Positions 15,593-24,663 are shown, numbered from the stretch's first letter. The stretch is 64,000 nucleotides of DNA from Streptomyces parvus (GCF_014648875.1 NZ_BMRY01000003.1:558001-622000), one strand, 5' to 3'. Translations and numbers: made by a program. The notes: generated by a model not told the origin, from the sequence alone.

Positions 15593-16975
15593 ATGACCCC
15601 TCATGCCCCTCATGCCCCGTACGCCGACCCCGCGGCCGGTGCGGCCGTGAAGGCCGCGGACCGCGCGCACGTGTTCCACTCCTGGTCCGCCCAGGGCCTC
15701 ATCGACCCGCTCGCCGTCGCCGGCGCCGAGGGGTCCTACTTCTGGGACTACGACGGCAACCGCTACCTCGACTTCACCAGCGGGCTCGTCTACACCAACA
15801 TCGGCTACCAGCACCCCACCGTGATCGCCGCGATCCAGGAGCAGGCGGGCAAGCTCGCCACCTTCGCGCCCGCGTTCGCCGTCGAGTCGCGCTCCGAGGC
15901 CGCACGCCTCATCGCCGAGCGCACCCCCGGTGACCTGGACAAGATCTTCTTCACCAACGGCGGGGCCGAGGCCGTCGAGAACGCCATCCGCATGGCCCGG
16001 CTGCACACCGGCCGTCCGAAGGTGCTCTCCGCCTACCGCTCGTACCACGGCGCCACCTCCACCGCGATCAACCTCACCGGGGACCCGCGCCGCTGGCCCT
16101 CCGACAACGGCTCGGCGGGCGTCGTCCGGTTCTGGGCGCCCTTCCTCTACCGCTCGCCGTTCTACGCGCAGACCGAGGCCGAGGAGTGCGCCCGCGCCCT
16201 CCAGCACCTGGAAGACACGATCGCCTTCGAGGGGCCGGCCACCGTCGCCGCGATCATCCTGGAGACGATCCCGGGCACGGCCGGCATCATGACCCCGCCG
16301 CCCGGCTACCTCGCCGGCGTCCGCGAGATCTGCGACCGGTACGGGATCGTCTTCGTGCTCGACGAGGTCATGGCCGGATTCGGCCGTACCGGCGCATGGT
16401 TCGCCGCCGACCACTTCGACGTCGTGCCGGACCTGCTGACCTTCGCCAAGGGCGTCAACTCCGGTTACGTGCCGCTCGGCGGCGTCGCCATCAGCGCCGA
16501 GATCGCCGCCACCTTCGAGACCCGCCCCTACCCCGGCGGCCTCACCTACTCCGGCCACCCGCTGGCCTGCGCCGCCGCCGTCGCCACCATCGGCGTGATG
16601 GAGGACGAGAAGGTCGTCGAGCACGCCGCCCGGATCGGCGAGACGATTCTCGGACCCGGGCTGCGCGAGCTCGCCGAACGCCACCCCTCGGTGGGCGAGG
16701 TGCGCGGCCTCGGAGCGTTCTGGGCACTGGACCTGGTCCGCGACCGCGAGACCCGCGAGCCGCTCGTCCCGTACAACGCCTCGGGCGAGGCCAACGCCCC
16801 GATGGCGGCCTTCGGCGCGGCGGCGAAGAAGCAGGGGCTGTGGCCGTTCATCAACATGAACCGGACCCACGCCGTCCCCGCCTGCAACGTCTCCGAGGCC
16901 GAGGCCAAGGAAGGGCTCGCGGCCCTGGACGTGGCGCTCTCCGTGGCCGACACGTACACGGTTCAGGGCGCGTAG
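15593..16975 (+). CDS. Class III PLP-dependent aminotransferase
   Basis: 460 residues, normal for the class III fold. Seen: substrate/cofactor segment FTNGGAEAVENAIRMAR, Asp257 in VLDEVMAGFGRTG (binds the pyridine nitrogen) and Lys286 in TFAKGVNSGYVPLGG (Schiff base). The family transfers amino groups from omega-amino acids, polyamines or beta-alanine-type substrates to pyruvate or 2-oxoglutarate. Similar Streptomyces genes are annotated as aspartate aminotransferase family, but the class III motifs do not define the substrate. Start ATG 15593 lacks a clear ribosome site (possibly leaderless). A GntR gene downstream could be its regulator. Confidence 0.88.
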   Translation: MTPHAPHAPYADPAAGAAVKAADRAHVFHSWSAQGLIDPLAVAGAEGSYFWDYDGNRYLDFTSGLVYTNIGYQHPTVIAAIQEQAGKLATFAPAFAVESRSEAARLIAERTPGDLDKIFFTNGGAEAVENAIRMARLHTGRPKVLSAYRSYHGATSTAINLTGDPRRWPSDNGSAGVVRFWAPFLYRSPFYAQTEAEECARALQHLEDTIAFEGPATVAAIILETIPGTAGIMTPPPGYLAGVREICDRYGIVFVLDEVMAGFGRTGAWFAADHFDVVPDLLTFAKGVNSGYVPLGGVAISAEIAATFETRPYPGGLTYSGHPLACAAAVATIGVMEDEKVVEHAARIGETILGPGLRELAERHPSVGEVRGLGAFWALDLVRDRETREPLVPYNASGEANAPMAAFGAAAKKQGLWPFINMNRTHAVPACNVSEAEAKEGLAALDVALSVADTYTVQGA

Positions 16976-17058
16976 AGCAGCAGCTCCTGCCGGCTCCGGT
17001 CCGTACGCGGAGTAACCGGACGATCCGATTCCGTACGCGGTCGACCCCGTACGTCTCC

Positions 17059-17086
17059 CCGCCGTGCCCGGAATCGGGCACGGCGG
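17059..17086 (+). terminator. Terminator after aminotransferase
   Basis: Perfect 12-base arms (17059-17070 and 17075-17086) with a GAAT loop; no T-run. It lies 84 bases after the aminotransferase stop. Confidence 0.75.
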
Positions 17087-17160
17087 CGGCCCTGGCTTAA
17101 GGTGACCCGAACCATGACGGGTGCGCCGGGTACGCACGGGGACGGACGGAAGGGGTCGGC

Positions 17161-17946
17161 ATGAGTCCGAGCGCAGGCGTGACACGCAGTACCCTGCGCC
17201 AGCAGATCGCCGACGCGCTGCGCGACGAGGTGCTCGCGGGGCGTCTGCCGCCGGGCCGGGAGTTCACCGTCAAGCAGATCGCCGAGCAGTACGGGGTCTC
17301 CGCGACGCCCGTCCGCGAGGCGCTCTTCGACCTCTCCGCGCAGGGGCTCCTCGCCTCCGACCAGCACCGGGGCTTCCAAGTACGGGAGTTCACCGTCGCC
17401 GACTACCGCGCGATGGCCGAGGCCCGGGCCCTGGTCGTCGAGGGCCTCTTCCGCAACCCCGCCGAACGGGTCGCCGTCCGGCCCGAGGGACTGGCCTCGA
17501 TCCGCCGCCGGGCCGCGGAGGCGGTCCGCGCGGCGAAGGGCGGCGACCTCGACGTCCTGATCGGGTACGACCTGCGGTTCTGGCGGGAGCTGGGGCAGTT
17601 CGTCCTCAACCTGTACATCGCCGATTTCCTCACCCGGCTCCGCGTCCAGGCCTGGGTGTTCGCCGTGCACCGGCTGCGCCGCGACGGCATGGACGAGAAC
17701 GTGCTGTGGTTCGGCCACGAGGAGCTGGTCGAGGCCATCGCCCGCGGCGACCGCGAGCAGGTCCACGCCGAGATGTGCTCCTACTACGCGCACGCGCTCG
17801 CCTGGGCGGACCGATTGGAGGCGCGGGAGGCGGAGGGGGACGGGGAGCAGAACGCGGAGGGGAACGCCGACGGGCCGGCGGGGCCCGGTTCCGCCGTGCC
17901 CCCGCAGTCCCCCCAGCCGCCGGAGTCGCCGGGGCACTGTGCGTGA
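17161..17946 (+). CDS. GntR-family transcriptional regulator (FadR/FCD-like)
   Basis: 261 residues. The winged helix lies at about 8-75 (LRQQIADALRDEVLAGRLPP, then VKQIAEQYGVSATPVREALF). After that a helical effector domain, like the FCD type in size and helix pattern, though the metal-binding histidines are not all obvious. The tail from about 225 is acidic then Pro-rich and likely disordered. It sits between an aminotransferase and a hypothetical gene on the same strand and may regulate amino acid or organic acid use (inference). Confidence 0.85.
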   Translation: MSPSAGVTRSTLRQQIADALRDEVLAGRLPPGREFTVKQIAEQYGVSATPVREALFDLSAQGLLASDQHRGFQVREFTVADYRAMAEARALVVEGLFRNPAERVAVRPEGLASIRRRAAEAVRAAKGGDLDVLIGYDLRFWRELGQFVLNLYIADFLTRLRVQAWVFAVHRLRRDGMDENVLWFGHEELVEAIARGDREQVHAEMCSYYAHALAWADRLEAREAEGDGEQNAEGNADGPAGPGSAVPPQSPQPPESPGHCA

Positions 17947-18006
17947 GGTTCGCACCGCATTACGCTGTCCCGACGATCGCCGGAACCCTCCTGAGAGCGA
18001 GACTTC

Positions 18007-18657
18007 GTGGCCTGTGACCTGTGGCTGGTCCCCCTCGTCGACGTGCTGTGCCACAGCGCCGACAACCCCTTCGCCGAAGAGATCGCCGTCTACGACAAGG
18101 CGCTGAACGACGCCGGGCTGCCGCCCGTCCCCGTCTACGCCTACATGCCGGGCCTCACCGGGGACGTCGCCCCCGTGGCCGGTTTCGACTACGACGCCCT
18201 GCACTTCCTGCGCCGCGCCTATCTGCTCCAGCTGAGCGGGCTGGCCGTCACCCCGGTCGCCGGTCTCGACGGCGAGTACGAGCAGCTCCTGGAGATGTTC
18301 GAGCAGGGCGCGCAGCAGTCGCATCTGGTCTGGCACTACGACCACGCCGGGGCCTACGTCCCGGTGGACTTCCCGGCCCCGCTCTCCGACGACGACCTCC
18401 TGGCGGGCGGCGGCCCCCTCGGCTCCGCGCACGGGCTGCTGCGGGAGCTGGAGTTCGTGGCCCCGGCCATCGACATCGACCCGGCCAACCCGCCGGCCGC
18501 CCCGCAGCCCCCGTCGGGCCCCACGGCCCTGGAGGAACCGGCGCACCCGATGCCCTACGACGACAGCCCCTTCGCCCGCGAACGCCACGTCTGGCTGGGC
18601 CTCCACGCGGCAGCGACCCGCAGCCTGGCCCAGGGCTCAATGATCATCTTCAGCTGA
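18007..18657 (+). CDS. Conserved hypothetical protein
   Basis: 216 residues from GTG 18007, 61 bases after the GntR gene, with GAGAGCGAG before it. It begins CDLWLVPLVDVLCHSADNPF and contains two aromatic-rich blocks (VAGFDYDALHFLRRAYLL; SHLVWHYDHAGAYVPVDFP). It has no signal peptide, no membrane segment and no nucleotide-binding motif. The C-terminal 50 residues are Pro-rich then amphipathic. I recognise it as a typical Streptomyces conserved protein but not its function. It may be co-transcribed with the GntR gene. Confidence 0.75.
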   Translation: MACDLWLVPLVDVLCHSADNPFAEEIAVYDKALNDAGLPPVPVYAYMPGLTGDVAPVAGFDYDALHFLRRAYLLQLSGLAVTPVAGLDGEYEQLLEMFEQGAQQSHLVWHYDHAGAYVPVDFPAPLSDDDLLAGGGPLGSAHGLLRELEFVAPAIDIDPANPPAAPQPPSGPTALEEPAHPMPYDDSPFARERHVWLGLHAAATRSLAQGSMIIFS

Positions 18658-18686
18658 CCCGAACCCCACGGACCGGGGCGCCCGAA

Positions 18687-18736
18687 TCCAGCCCGTCCGG
18701 CGATTGAGGACCGGGGGTCCGGGGGCGGCGCCCCCG
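18687..18736. terminator. Recurring GC-rich element with hairpin between convergent genes
   Basis: Holds another copy of the element seen at 14101 (AGCCCGTCCGGCGATTGAGG near 18690), followed by a tight hairpin, GGGGGC-GGC-GCCCCC, at 18721-18735. It lies between two converging genes and so probably serves as a two-way terminator. Confidence 0.65.
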
Positions 18737-18769
18737 AAGCGTCACCCGGCGCAGGCCCCCGGGAACACC

Positions 18770-19609
18770 TCACCGCGGCGGCGACTCCGGCGGCCGCTGC
18801 CGGGGCATGTTCGGCCGCGCCGCGACCGACGGCATCGAGAACCGCCCCGGCACCGCCCCCGACTCCCCCCGGCCACCCGCGCTCCCCGTCGCCAGCGCCT
18901 GCATCCCCATCGGCGCGGGTCCCGCCCGGAACTCCACCATCCAGTCCGCCGTCTCCGACCGCACCAGCTCCGTGACGTCCTCGGAGAACCTCCGCAGCAC
19001 CCCCAGGCACCGCTCGGTCGCCTCGCTGGCCGTGCCCTCGGTCGGCCCGAGCATCTCCCGTACGCACTCCGAGGCCCAGTCGAACTGGAGCACCTGGAGC
19101 CGCCGCTGCACGGCCTGGGCCGTGGCCAGGTTCCTTATCCACCCTGAGGTGAGGCCGAAGTACCGGTCGCAGGCCATGCAGGCGGCCCCCAGCAGCAGCG
19201 ACAGATAGCCCCAGCCCGCCGACCCGCTCAGCGCACCGGTCAGGTCGAGCAGCGGCAGGGCGGCCCCGGCGACCACCCCGGCGGCCGTGCCCATCCGCAG
19301 GGCCCGCGCGGCCCGGCGCTTCCAGACCCGGTCGTGCAGATACCAGTCCGCGGTGTCCAGGGCGCCCGTCTCGACCCAGCGGTAGAGCTCGTCGAGCCGC
19401 TCGGCCGGCTCGCCCCAGTCACCGAGAGGGAACGGGCGCCCGGTCAGATCGCGCCCGCCGGCACGCCACCCGGCACGGCCGCCGGAGCGCCCACCGGCGT
19501 GCCCCTCCACCGGGGCTCCCGTAGCGGAATGCTCAGCTCCGTTCTCACCGGATCCCGCATCGGACTCCTTGCGGGGCGGCCCCTCGGGCTGCATCTCCGG
19601 CTGACTCAC
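18770..19609 (-). CDS. SLATT-domain membrane protein
   Basis: 279 residues from GTG 19609, chosen for GAGGAG 7 bases upstream. The first 75 residues are Gly/Arg-rich and disordered. About 85-215 match the SLATT pattern: an initial helix (RLDELYRWVETGALDTADWYLHD), two membrane helices (AGVVAGAALPLLDLTGAL and GWGYLSLLLGAACMACDRYFG), then a long helix. The tail is Pro-rich. SLATT domains are predicted pore-forming partners in nucleotide-signal conflict systems, but this copy has no cyclase or sensor partner. It sits beside ybaB-recR, as in other Streptomyces from memory, so it may have a housekeeping role. Confidence 0.75.
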   Translation of the reverse strand: MSQPEMQPEGPPRKESDAGSGENGAEHSATGAPVEGHAGGRSGGRAGWRAGGRDLTGRPFPLGDWGEPAERLDELYRWVETGALDTADWYLHDRVWKRRAARALRMGTAAGVVAGAALPLLDLTGALSGSAGWGYLSLLLGAACMACDRYFGLTSGWIRNLATAQAVQRRLQVLQFDWASECVREMLGPTEGTASEATERCLGVLRRFSEDVTELVRSETADWMVEFRAGPAPMGMQALATGSAGGRGESGAVPGRFSMPSVAARPNMPRQRPPESPPR

Positions 19610-19670
19610 CGGGGCACTCCTCTGCACTCTGACGGACGGGACGGACGCGTAGGGAGTAACTCTGCGTCAC

Positions 19671-19682
19671 CGTGCATGCACG
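19671..19682. promoter_or_regulatory. 12-base perfect palindrome
   Basis: CGTGCATGCACG lies in the 299-base divergent region between the SLATT gene and ybaB; a related GTGCATGC follows at 19697-19704. It may be a regulator site; none is assigned. Confidence 0.3.
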
Positions 19683-19908
19683 CTCGTGTGCCGAGGTGCA
19701 TGCCCTTCCTACCGCCGAATGGTGGGCCGTGGGGTCGAAATCGCGGGATTCCCGCCTGGGCAGGGCCCCTGGTCAGGTATAGGAGCCCTCACGCCGGTTC
19801 CGAGATCTCACTCGAAAGAGTTGGTCCCCGGCGGGTGGAGCGCGGTGACCGGGGAGCACGTAGGCTCGGCTTACCGAAACATTTGTCGTCGAAATGCCAG
19901 GAGTGACC

Positions 19909-20253
19909 GTGATTCCCGGTGGTGGCCAGCCCAACATGCAGCAGTTGCTCCAGCAGGCCCAGAAGATGCAGCAGGATCTCGCCGCGGCCCAGGAGGAACT
20001 GGCCAGGACCGAGGTCGACGGACAGGCGGGCGGCGGTCTCGTGAAGGCCACGGTGACCGGCTCCGGCGAGCTGCGCGCCCTGGTGATCGACCCGAAGGCG
20101 GTGGACCCGGAGGACACCGAGACGCTGGCCGATCTCGTCGTCGCGGCCGTCCAGGCGGCCAACGAGAACGCGCAGGCGCTCCAGCAGGAGAAGCTCGGCC
20201 CGCTGGCGCAGGGACTGGGCGGCGGGGGCGGCATCCCGGGTCTGCCGTTCTGA
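19909..20253 (+). CDS. ybaB: YbaB/EbfC family nucleoid-associated protein
   Basis: 114 residues from GTG 19909 (AGGAG 5 bases upstream; an ATG at 19894 would add five residues). Shows the family's N-terminal helix [20 protein letters not shown] and core [20 protein letters not shown], and ends in a Gly-rich tail. It binds DNA as a dimer and compacts or protects it; in many bacteria it is encoded with recR, as here. The 122-base gap to recR contains a CCGTACC-N6-GGTACGG repeat (20330-20349). Confidence 0.93.
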   Translation: MIPGGGQPNMQQLLQQAQKMQQDLAAAQEELARTEVDGQAGGGLVKATVTGSGELRALVIDPKAVDPEDTETLADLVVAAVQAANENAQALQQEKLGPLAQGLGGGGGIPGLPF

Positions 20254-20375
20254 CCCGACCGGCCGCGGGGCCGTGAGGTTCCGGCGGCCCGTAGGTTCCG
20301 CGGGTCCTCCGGGGCCTACTGGTACCGACCCGTACCCACTACGGTACGGAGCAGGAAGCGAAGAAAGGCGTTCCG

Positions 20376-20975
20376 TTGTACGAAGGCGTTGTTCAGGACC
20401 TCATCGACGAACTGGGCAGGCTGCCCGGCGTCGGTCCCAAGAGCGCGCAGCGGATCGCCTTCCACGTCCTGCAGGCCGAGCCCACCGACGTACGCCGGCT
20501 CGCCCACGCCCTCCTGGAGGTCAAGGACAAGGTCCGGTTCTGCGAGGTGTGCGGCAATGTCGCGCAGCAGGAGCGGTGCGGGATCTGCCGGGACACGCGC
20601 CGCGATCCGAGCGTCATCTGCGTGGTCGAGGAGCCCAAGGACGTCGTGGCGATCGAGCGGACGCGTGAGTTCCGGGGCCGCTACCACGTGCTGGGCGGGG
20701 CGATCAGCCCGATCGAGGGCGTCGGCCCGGACGACCTGCGCATCCGCGAGCTGCTGGCCCGGCTCGCGGACGGCTCGATCACGGAGCTGATCCTCGCGAC
20801 CGACCCCAATCTGGAGGGCGAGGCCACCGCGACGTACCTGGCGCGGATGGTCAAGCCGATGGGCCTCAAGGTGACCCGGCTGGCCAGCGGTCTGCCGGTC
20901 GGCGGCGACCTGGAGTACGCCGACGAGGTCACCCTGGGCCGTGCCTTCGAGGGGAGGCGGCTGCTGGATGTCTGA
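20376..20975 (+). CDS. recR: Recombination protein RecR
   Basis: 199 residues, standard length, from a TTG start at 20376 (GGAAGCGAAGAAAGG upstream). Seen in order: helix-hairpin-helix [15 protein letters not shown], the zinc finger [16 protein letters not shown], the Toprim domain ([15 protein letters not shown] ... [12 protein letters not shown]) and the Walker-B-like end. RecR acts with RecF and RecO to load RecA on gapped DNA. It follows ybaB and overlaps a small open frame at 20968. Confidence 0.97.
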   Translation: MYEGVVQDLIDELGRLPGVGPKSAQRIAFHVLQAEPTDVRRLAHALLEVKDKVRFCEVCGNVAQQERCGICRDTRRDPSVICVVEEPKDVVAIERTREFRGRYHVLGGAISPIEGVGPDDLRIRELLARLADGSITELILATDPNLEGEATATYLARMVKPMGLKVTRLASGLPVGGDLEYADEVTLGRAFEGRRLLDV

Positions 20976-21138
20976 CACCGGGACCGACACCGAGACCGGC
21001 ACCGGCATTGACACCTCTGCCGGGTCCGCCGCCGTACGCCCCCGGATCAGCCCCCGGCCCGGGCCCGGGCCCTTGCACGTACAGCCGTCCGCTCCACCGT
21101 CTGTGACCGCGCCCACGGGAGGTCCCCTCGATGTCTGA
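20968..21138 (+). CDS. Possible small ORF in recR-DUF5063 gap (doubtful)
   Basis: 56 codons from an ATG that overlaps the recR stop, ending inside the start of the next gene. The product is Thr/Pro/Gly-rich with no fold. It begins with the same ATGTCTGAC as the true gene at 21131, so it could be a leftover of an old duplicated start. There is no independent ribosome site. I think it is more likely a non-coding spacer, but a coupling peptide cannot be ruled out. Confidence 0.2.
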   Translation: MSDTGTDTETGTGIDTSAGSAAVRPRISPRPGPGPLHVQPSAPPSVTAPTGGPLDV

Positions 21139-21790
21139 CGCCACGCTGAACTCCGTCACGCAGGACCCGGGCGACTTCGCCGTCCAGATCGCGGACCAGA
21201 TCAAGACGTTCATCGTCGCGGTCGCCGAGGTGTCCAAGGTCGACGAGCCGGAAGAGGCCGTCCCGGTCCTGCTCCTCCAGGTCTCGCAGCTCCTGCTGGC
21301 GGGCGGCCGCCTCGGCGCGTACGAGGACGTCCTGCCCGACGAGCGGTACGAGCCGGACCTCGGCGCGGAGCCGGACGCGGACGGCCTGCGCGAGCGGTTC
21401 GCGGCGCTGCTGGAGCCGATCGACGTCTACTCCGAGGTCTTCGACCCGTACGAGCCCCGCAAGGCCCCGGTCCCGCACCGGATCTCCGACGACCTGGCCG
21501 ACCTGGTCACCGACCTCGGCCACGGCCTCGCGCACTACGAGGCGGACCGCACCGCCGAGGCGCTGTGGTGGTGGCAGTTCTCGTACTTCTCCAACTGGGG
21601 CTCCACCGCCTCCGCCACCCTCCGCGCCCTCCAGTCCCTGGTCGCCCACATCCGCCTCGGCCAGCCCCTGGAGGAGCTGGACGGCCTGGACACCGACCAG
21701 GACCCGGGCGAGGAGAACCTCGCCGAGGAGGCGGGCCGCGTGATGCTCCAGGAGATCGCGGGACCGCTGGGGCTGCGGCCGGTGAAGTAG
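21131..21790 (+). CDS. DUF5063 domain protein
   Basis: 219 residues, mostly helical and acidic, with the family's pattern FAVQIADQIKTFIVAVAEVS ... DVYSEVFDPYEP ... LWWWQFSYFSNWGSTAS. No catalytic motif is known for this family. It follows recR in actinobacteria, here 155 bases downstream, preceded by GGGAGG. A role in DNA repair is suggested by position only. Confidence 0.88.
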   Translation: MSDATLNSVTQDPGDFAVQIADQIKTFIVAVAEVSKVDEPEEAVPVLLLQVSQLLLAGGRLGAYEDVLPDERYEPDLGAEPDADGLRERFAALLEPIDVYSEVFDPYEPRKAPVPHRISDDLADLVTDLGHGLAHYEADRTAEALWWWQFSYFSNWGSTASATLRALQSLVAHIRLGQPLEELDGLDTDQDPGEENLAEEAGRVMLQEIAGPLGLRPVK

Positions 21791-21804
21791 CGGGGCGCGA
21801 CTTC

Positions 21805-21835
21805 TTGACCTCAATCGTGGTTGAGGGAACAGGCT
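21805..21835 (+). promoter_or_regulatory. MerR/SoxR-type promoter
   Basis: TTGACC (21805-21810) is the -35. The 18-base inverted repeat CCTCAA-N6-TTGAGG (21809-21826) follows, and a -10 candidate CAGGCT lies at 21830-21835, which gives a 19-base spacer. Long spacers with a palindrome between -35 and -10 are the mark of MerR-family activated promoters, and CCTCAA-N6-TTGAGG matches the SoxR box arms. Confidence 0.7.
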
Positions 21836-21885
21836 CCAGGGTGAACGGCCGATCCGACGGCCGCCGCCCCGCGAGGAGATCCCCC

Positions 21886-22410
21886 ATGAGCGCCACGACC
21901 TCCGCCGCCTCCACGCCCACCGTCACCGGCGTCCCCGCCCCGCAGGAGGACGTCGACGCCATCGTCGCGTTCGTCGCCGGTGTGCAGCACGCCCAGCAGA
22001 ACACGCTGACCGACGCCTTCCTCGGCGTCTTCCGTGAGGACGCCATCTGGACCACGGCCCACGGCAAGCGGCTGACCGGTCTGCCGGAGATCAGTGCCTT
22101 CACCCGCAAGGTGCTGCCCCCGCAGGCGGATTCGCCGGTGACCGCCACGTACACCGTCGACCTCATCCTCTTCATCCGCCCCGACGTGGCCGCCGTGAAG
22201 ATTCGCCAGCGGCCGGTGAGCCGCGCCGAAGGTGCGTACCTGGACGAGATCTTCCACGGCCAGGAGGACCCCGCCGAGCTCATGGCCGCCCACCCCGAGG
22301 CGGTCCCGGGCACGCCGACCTACGTGCTCGCCAAGGACGACGGGGTCTGGCGCATCGCGGCCGCTCAGAACACCCAGGTCTTCGACGTGGAGACGCTGTC
22401 GGCGGGCTGA
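21886..22410 (+). CDS. SgcJ/EcaC-like protein of the SnoaL/NTF2 fold
   Basis: 174 residues; start ATG 21886 with GAGGAGAT upstream. The cone-shaped NTF2-like fold is suggested by EDVDAIVAFVAGVQHAQQN ... FLGVFREDAIWTTAHGKRLTG ... YVLAKDDGVWRIAAAQNTQVF. Family members are polyketide cyclases or small-molecule hydrolases, or have unknown roles. It is a single gene under the MerR/SoxR-type promoter at 21805-21835, so it is probably induced by a redox-active or toxic compound. No MerR regulator lies nearby. Confidence 0.85.
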   Translation: MSATTSAASTPTVTGVPAPQEDVDAIVAFVAGVQHAQQNTLTDAFLGVFREDAIWTTAHGKRLTGLPEISAFTRKVLPPQADSPVTATYTVDLILFIRPDVAAVKIRQRPVSRAEGAYLDEIFHGQEDPAELMAAHPEAVPGTPTYVLAKDDGVWRIAAAQNTQVFDVETLSAG

Positions 22411-22508
22411 TCCCCGGATATCCGGGGGCGGTTGTCGCCCTCGGTTGTTAACCTCCCTCAGCTCTTGATCTCCGATCGTCAAGGGCCTGACAGGGGAGGG
22501 GAACGCGC

Positions 22509-24647
22509 ATGACAGGGCGTGCAGGACGTACAGGACAGAGACAGGCGAGACGCGCGAGACGGGCGGCCGCCGCAGCGGTCATCGCCGCCGGGACGGTGCT
22601 GGCGACGCCGGGCGCCGTACTGGCGGCGGCCGGTGACGGACTGCCGAAGCAGCCGCTGACCGCCGATCTGGAGACGGGCGGCGCGGCGTGCGTCGCCGGC
22701 GACCAGCGGCCGTACGTGGGGACCGTTCCGCAGGTGACCGCGCGGCTGTACGGGCCCGGGGGCGGGCAGCCGGGTGAAGCGAACCGGGTCCGGGGCGAGT
22801 TCGAGGCGTGGTGGCAGGGCGAGGACGGCGCCGAGGAGCGCGTGTCCATGACCACCTCCACGATGAACGACACCGCCCCCTTCCGATGGCAGTTGCCGGA
22901 CACCGTCCCCGACGAGACCGTCGTCTCCTGGCGGGTGCGGGCCGTCAACGACGCGGGGGCCTCCGCCTGGAGCAGCGAAGGGGCGGGCGCGCCCTGCGAG
23001 TTCGTGTACGACCGCACGCTGCCCGACGCCCCGGTCGTCACCTCCTCCGACTATCCGGACGACAACACCTGGACGCCCGGCGCCGGGGTCCGCGGCACGT
23101 TCCGGTTCACCGCGCGGGCCGAGGACGTCGTCGCCTTCGCCTACGAGTTCACGGGTGAGCCGCCGCGCACGGCCGACGTCCGGCCCGACGGTTCGGCCGA
23201 GATCAGCTTCGTGCCGAAGAAGTCCGGCGTCCAGGTCCTCTCCGTCCAGGCGCAGGACCGGGCGGGCAACCGCGGCCCGCGCACCAGCTACACCTTCCGG
23301 GTCGGGGAGGGGCCCGCCCCGGTGGCCCGGTGGAAGCTCGCCGACGCGGCGGGCTCCCGTTCGGCCGCCGCCGAGAACGGCTCCGCGGCCCGGGCCGGTG
23401 CGGGGGTCGCGTTCGGCGCGCCCGCGCCCTCCGGCACCCCGCTCACCGCCACCGCCTCGCTCGACGGAACGGGCCACGGCTTCCTGACCCCGGGCGCCCC
23501 GGTCGTCGCCGACACCGCGAAGGACTTCGCCGTGGGCGGCTGGGTCCGGCCGGCGCGCGTGGACGGCACCCGTACGGTCCTCTCGCAGGACGCGGGTACG
23601 GGGCGTGCCTTCACCCTGGGGCTGACGCAGGCCGGTTCCGCACCCGCCTGGTCGTTCGCCGTCGGCGGGGCGCGGGTCACGGGAGGACTGCCCGGGACCG
23701 GCGACTGGGCGTACGTACTCGGCCAGTACGACGCGGGGACCGGCACGGCCCGGCTGTACGTGAACGGCCGCGCGGTCGGCGAGGAGACGGCCGCCGTCCC
23801 CGTGGCGGGCGAGGGCGACTTCCAGATCGGCCGGGCGCGCGGGGCGCAGGGCTACCGCGACCGCTGGCAGGGCGAGATCGGTGACGTACGGGCGTACGAC
23901 CGGATCGTCGTGCCGGACGAGCTCACCGCCCTCGCCACGCGTGCCGCGCAGCGGGTCGGCCACTGGGCGCTCGACACCGCTCCGGACGGCCTCGCCCCGG
24001 AGTCGGACGGCGGAGCGCCGCTGAAGCTGGGCGCCGGGGCCTCGGTCTTCCGCCTCGACGAGGACCCCTGCGACCCCTTGGACCCGGATTGCGTCCAGGA
24101 CTGGCCGCTGGAGGGTGACGGGCACCTGCGCCTCGACGGGGTCTCGGGCCACGCGGCCACGGACGCCCCGGTGGTCGACACCTCGGACAGCTTCACCGTC
24201 AGCGCCCGCGTCCGGCTCACCGACGACGCCCCGGCGGCGCCGATGACGGCGATCTCCCAGGGCGGCGAGCACGGCGACGCCTTCAAGGTGCGCTTCGACC
24301 CGGAGAACTCCAGCTGGGACCTGGTGCTGGCGCACGCCGACGAGCCGGGCGCGCCGGAGACCGTGCTCCGCCGGGTCGAGTGGCCGGACGGGGACTCCGG
24401 GGCGGGTCACCGGGTCACCCTCACGTACGACGCCTCGGCGAACCAGGTGTCCTTCTACGTCGACGGGTGGAAGGAGGCTGAGGGGGGTACGGCCGCCTTC
24501 GACGCCGCCTGGAAGAGCACCGGCGGGCTCCAGCTCGGCCGCGGCCGCACCGCCGACGGCTGGGGCGAGCACCTGAAGGGCGTGGTGGACAGCGTGTACG
24601 CCTACGCGGGTGTGCTGTCCGAGACGCAGATCCAGCAGCTGCCGTAA
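22509..24647 (+). CDS. Secreted protein with two LamG-like jelly-roll domains
   Basis: 712 residues. The N-terminus has an Arg-rich start and a hydrophobic stretch (AAAAVIAAGTVLATPGAVLA) ending in an Ala-Ala-Ala cleavage site, so it is exported. About 50-270 hold fibronectin/Ig-like beta strands (FRFTARAEDVVAFAYEFTGE). Two LamG-like domains follow at about 275-465 and 490-710, each with the ARWKL/GHWAL start and the VYAYAGVLSETQIQ ending typical of Streptomyces LamG proteins. They bind carbohydrate or protein, and no catalytic residues are seen. Start ATG 22509 follows a GGGGAGGGG site. Confidence 0.82.
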   Translation: MTGRAGRTGQRQARRARRAAAAAVIAAGTVLATPGAVLAAAGDGLPKQPLTADLETGGAACVAGDQRPYVGTVPQVTARLYGPGGGQPGEANRVRGEFEAWWQGEDGAEERVSMTTSTMNDTAPFRWQLPDTVPDETVVSWRVRAVNDAGASAWSSEGAGAPCEFVYDRTLPDAPVVTSSDYPDDNTWTPGAGVRGTFRFTARAEDVVAFAYEFTGEPPRTADVRPDGSAEISFVPKKSGVQVLSVQAQDRAGNRGPRTSYTFRVGEGPAPVARWKLADAAGSRSAAAENGSAARAGAGVAFGAPAPSGTPLTATASLDGTGHGFLTPGAPVVADTAKDFAVGGWVRPARVDGTRTVLSQDAGTGRAFTLGLTQAGSAPAWSFAVGGARVTGGLPGTGDWAYVLGQYDAGTGTARLYVNGRAVGEETAAVPVAGEGDFQIGRARGAQGYRDRWQGEIGDVRAYDRIVVPDELTALATRAAQRVGHWALDTAPDGLAPESDGGAPLKLGAGASVFRLDEDPCDPLDPDCVQDWPLEGDGHLRLDGVSGHAATDAPVVDTSDSFTVSARVRLTDDAPAAPMTAISQGGEHGDAFKVRFDPENSSWDLVLAHADEPGAPETVLRRVEWPDGDSGAGHRVTLTYDASANQVSFYVDGWKEAEGGTAAFDAAWKSTGGLQLGRGRTADGWGEHLKGVVDSVYAYAGVLSETQIQQLP

Positions 24648-24663
24648 CGAGATCCGGCAGCTG
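24636..24663 (+). terminator. Hairpin at LamG gene stop
   Basis: CAGCTGCCG (24636-24644) and CGGCAGCTG (24655-24663) enclose the stop codon. A GC-rich hairpin with no T-run, probably a terminator. Confidence 0.5.
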
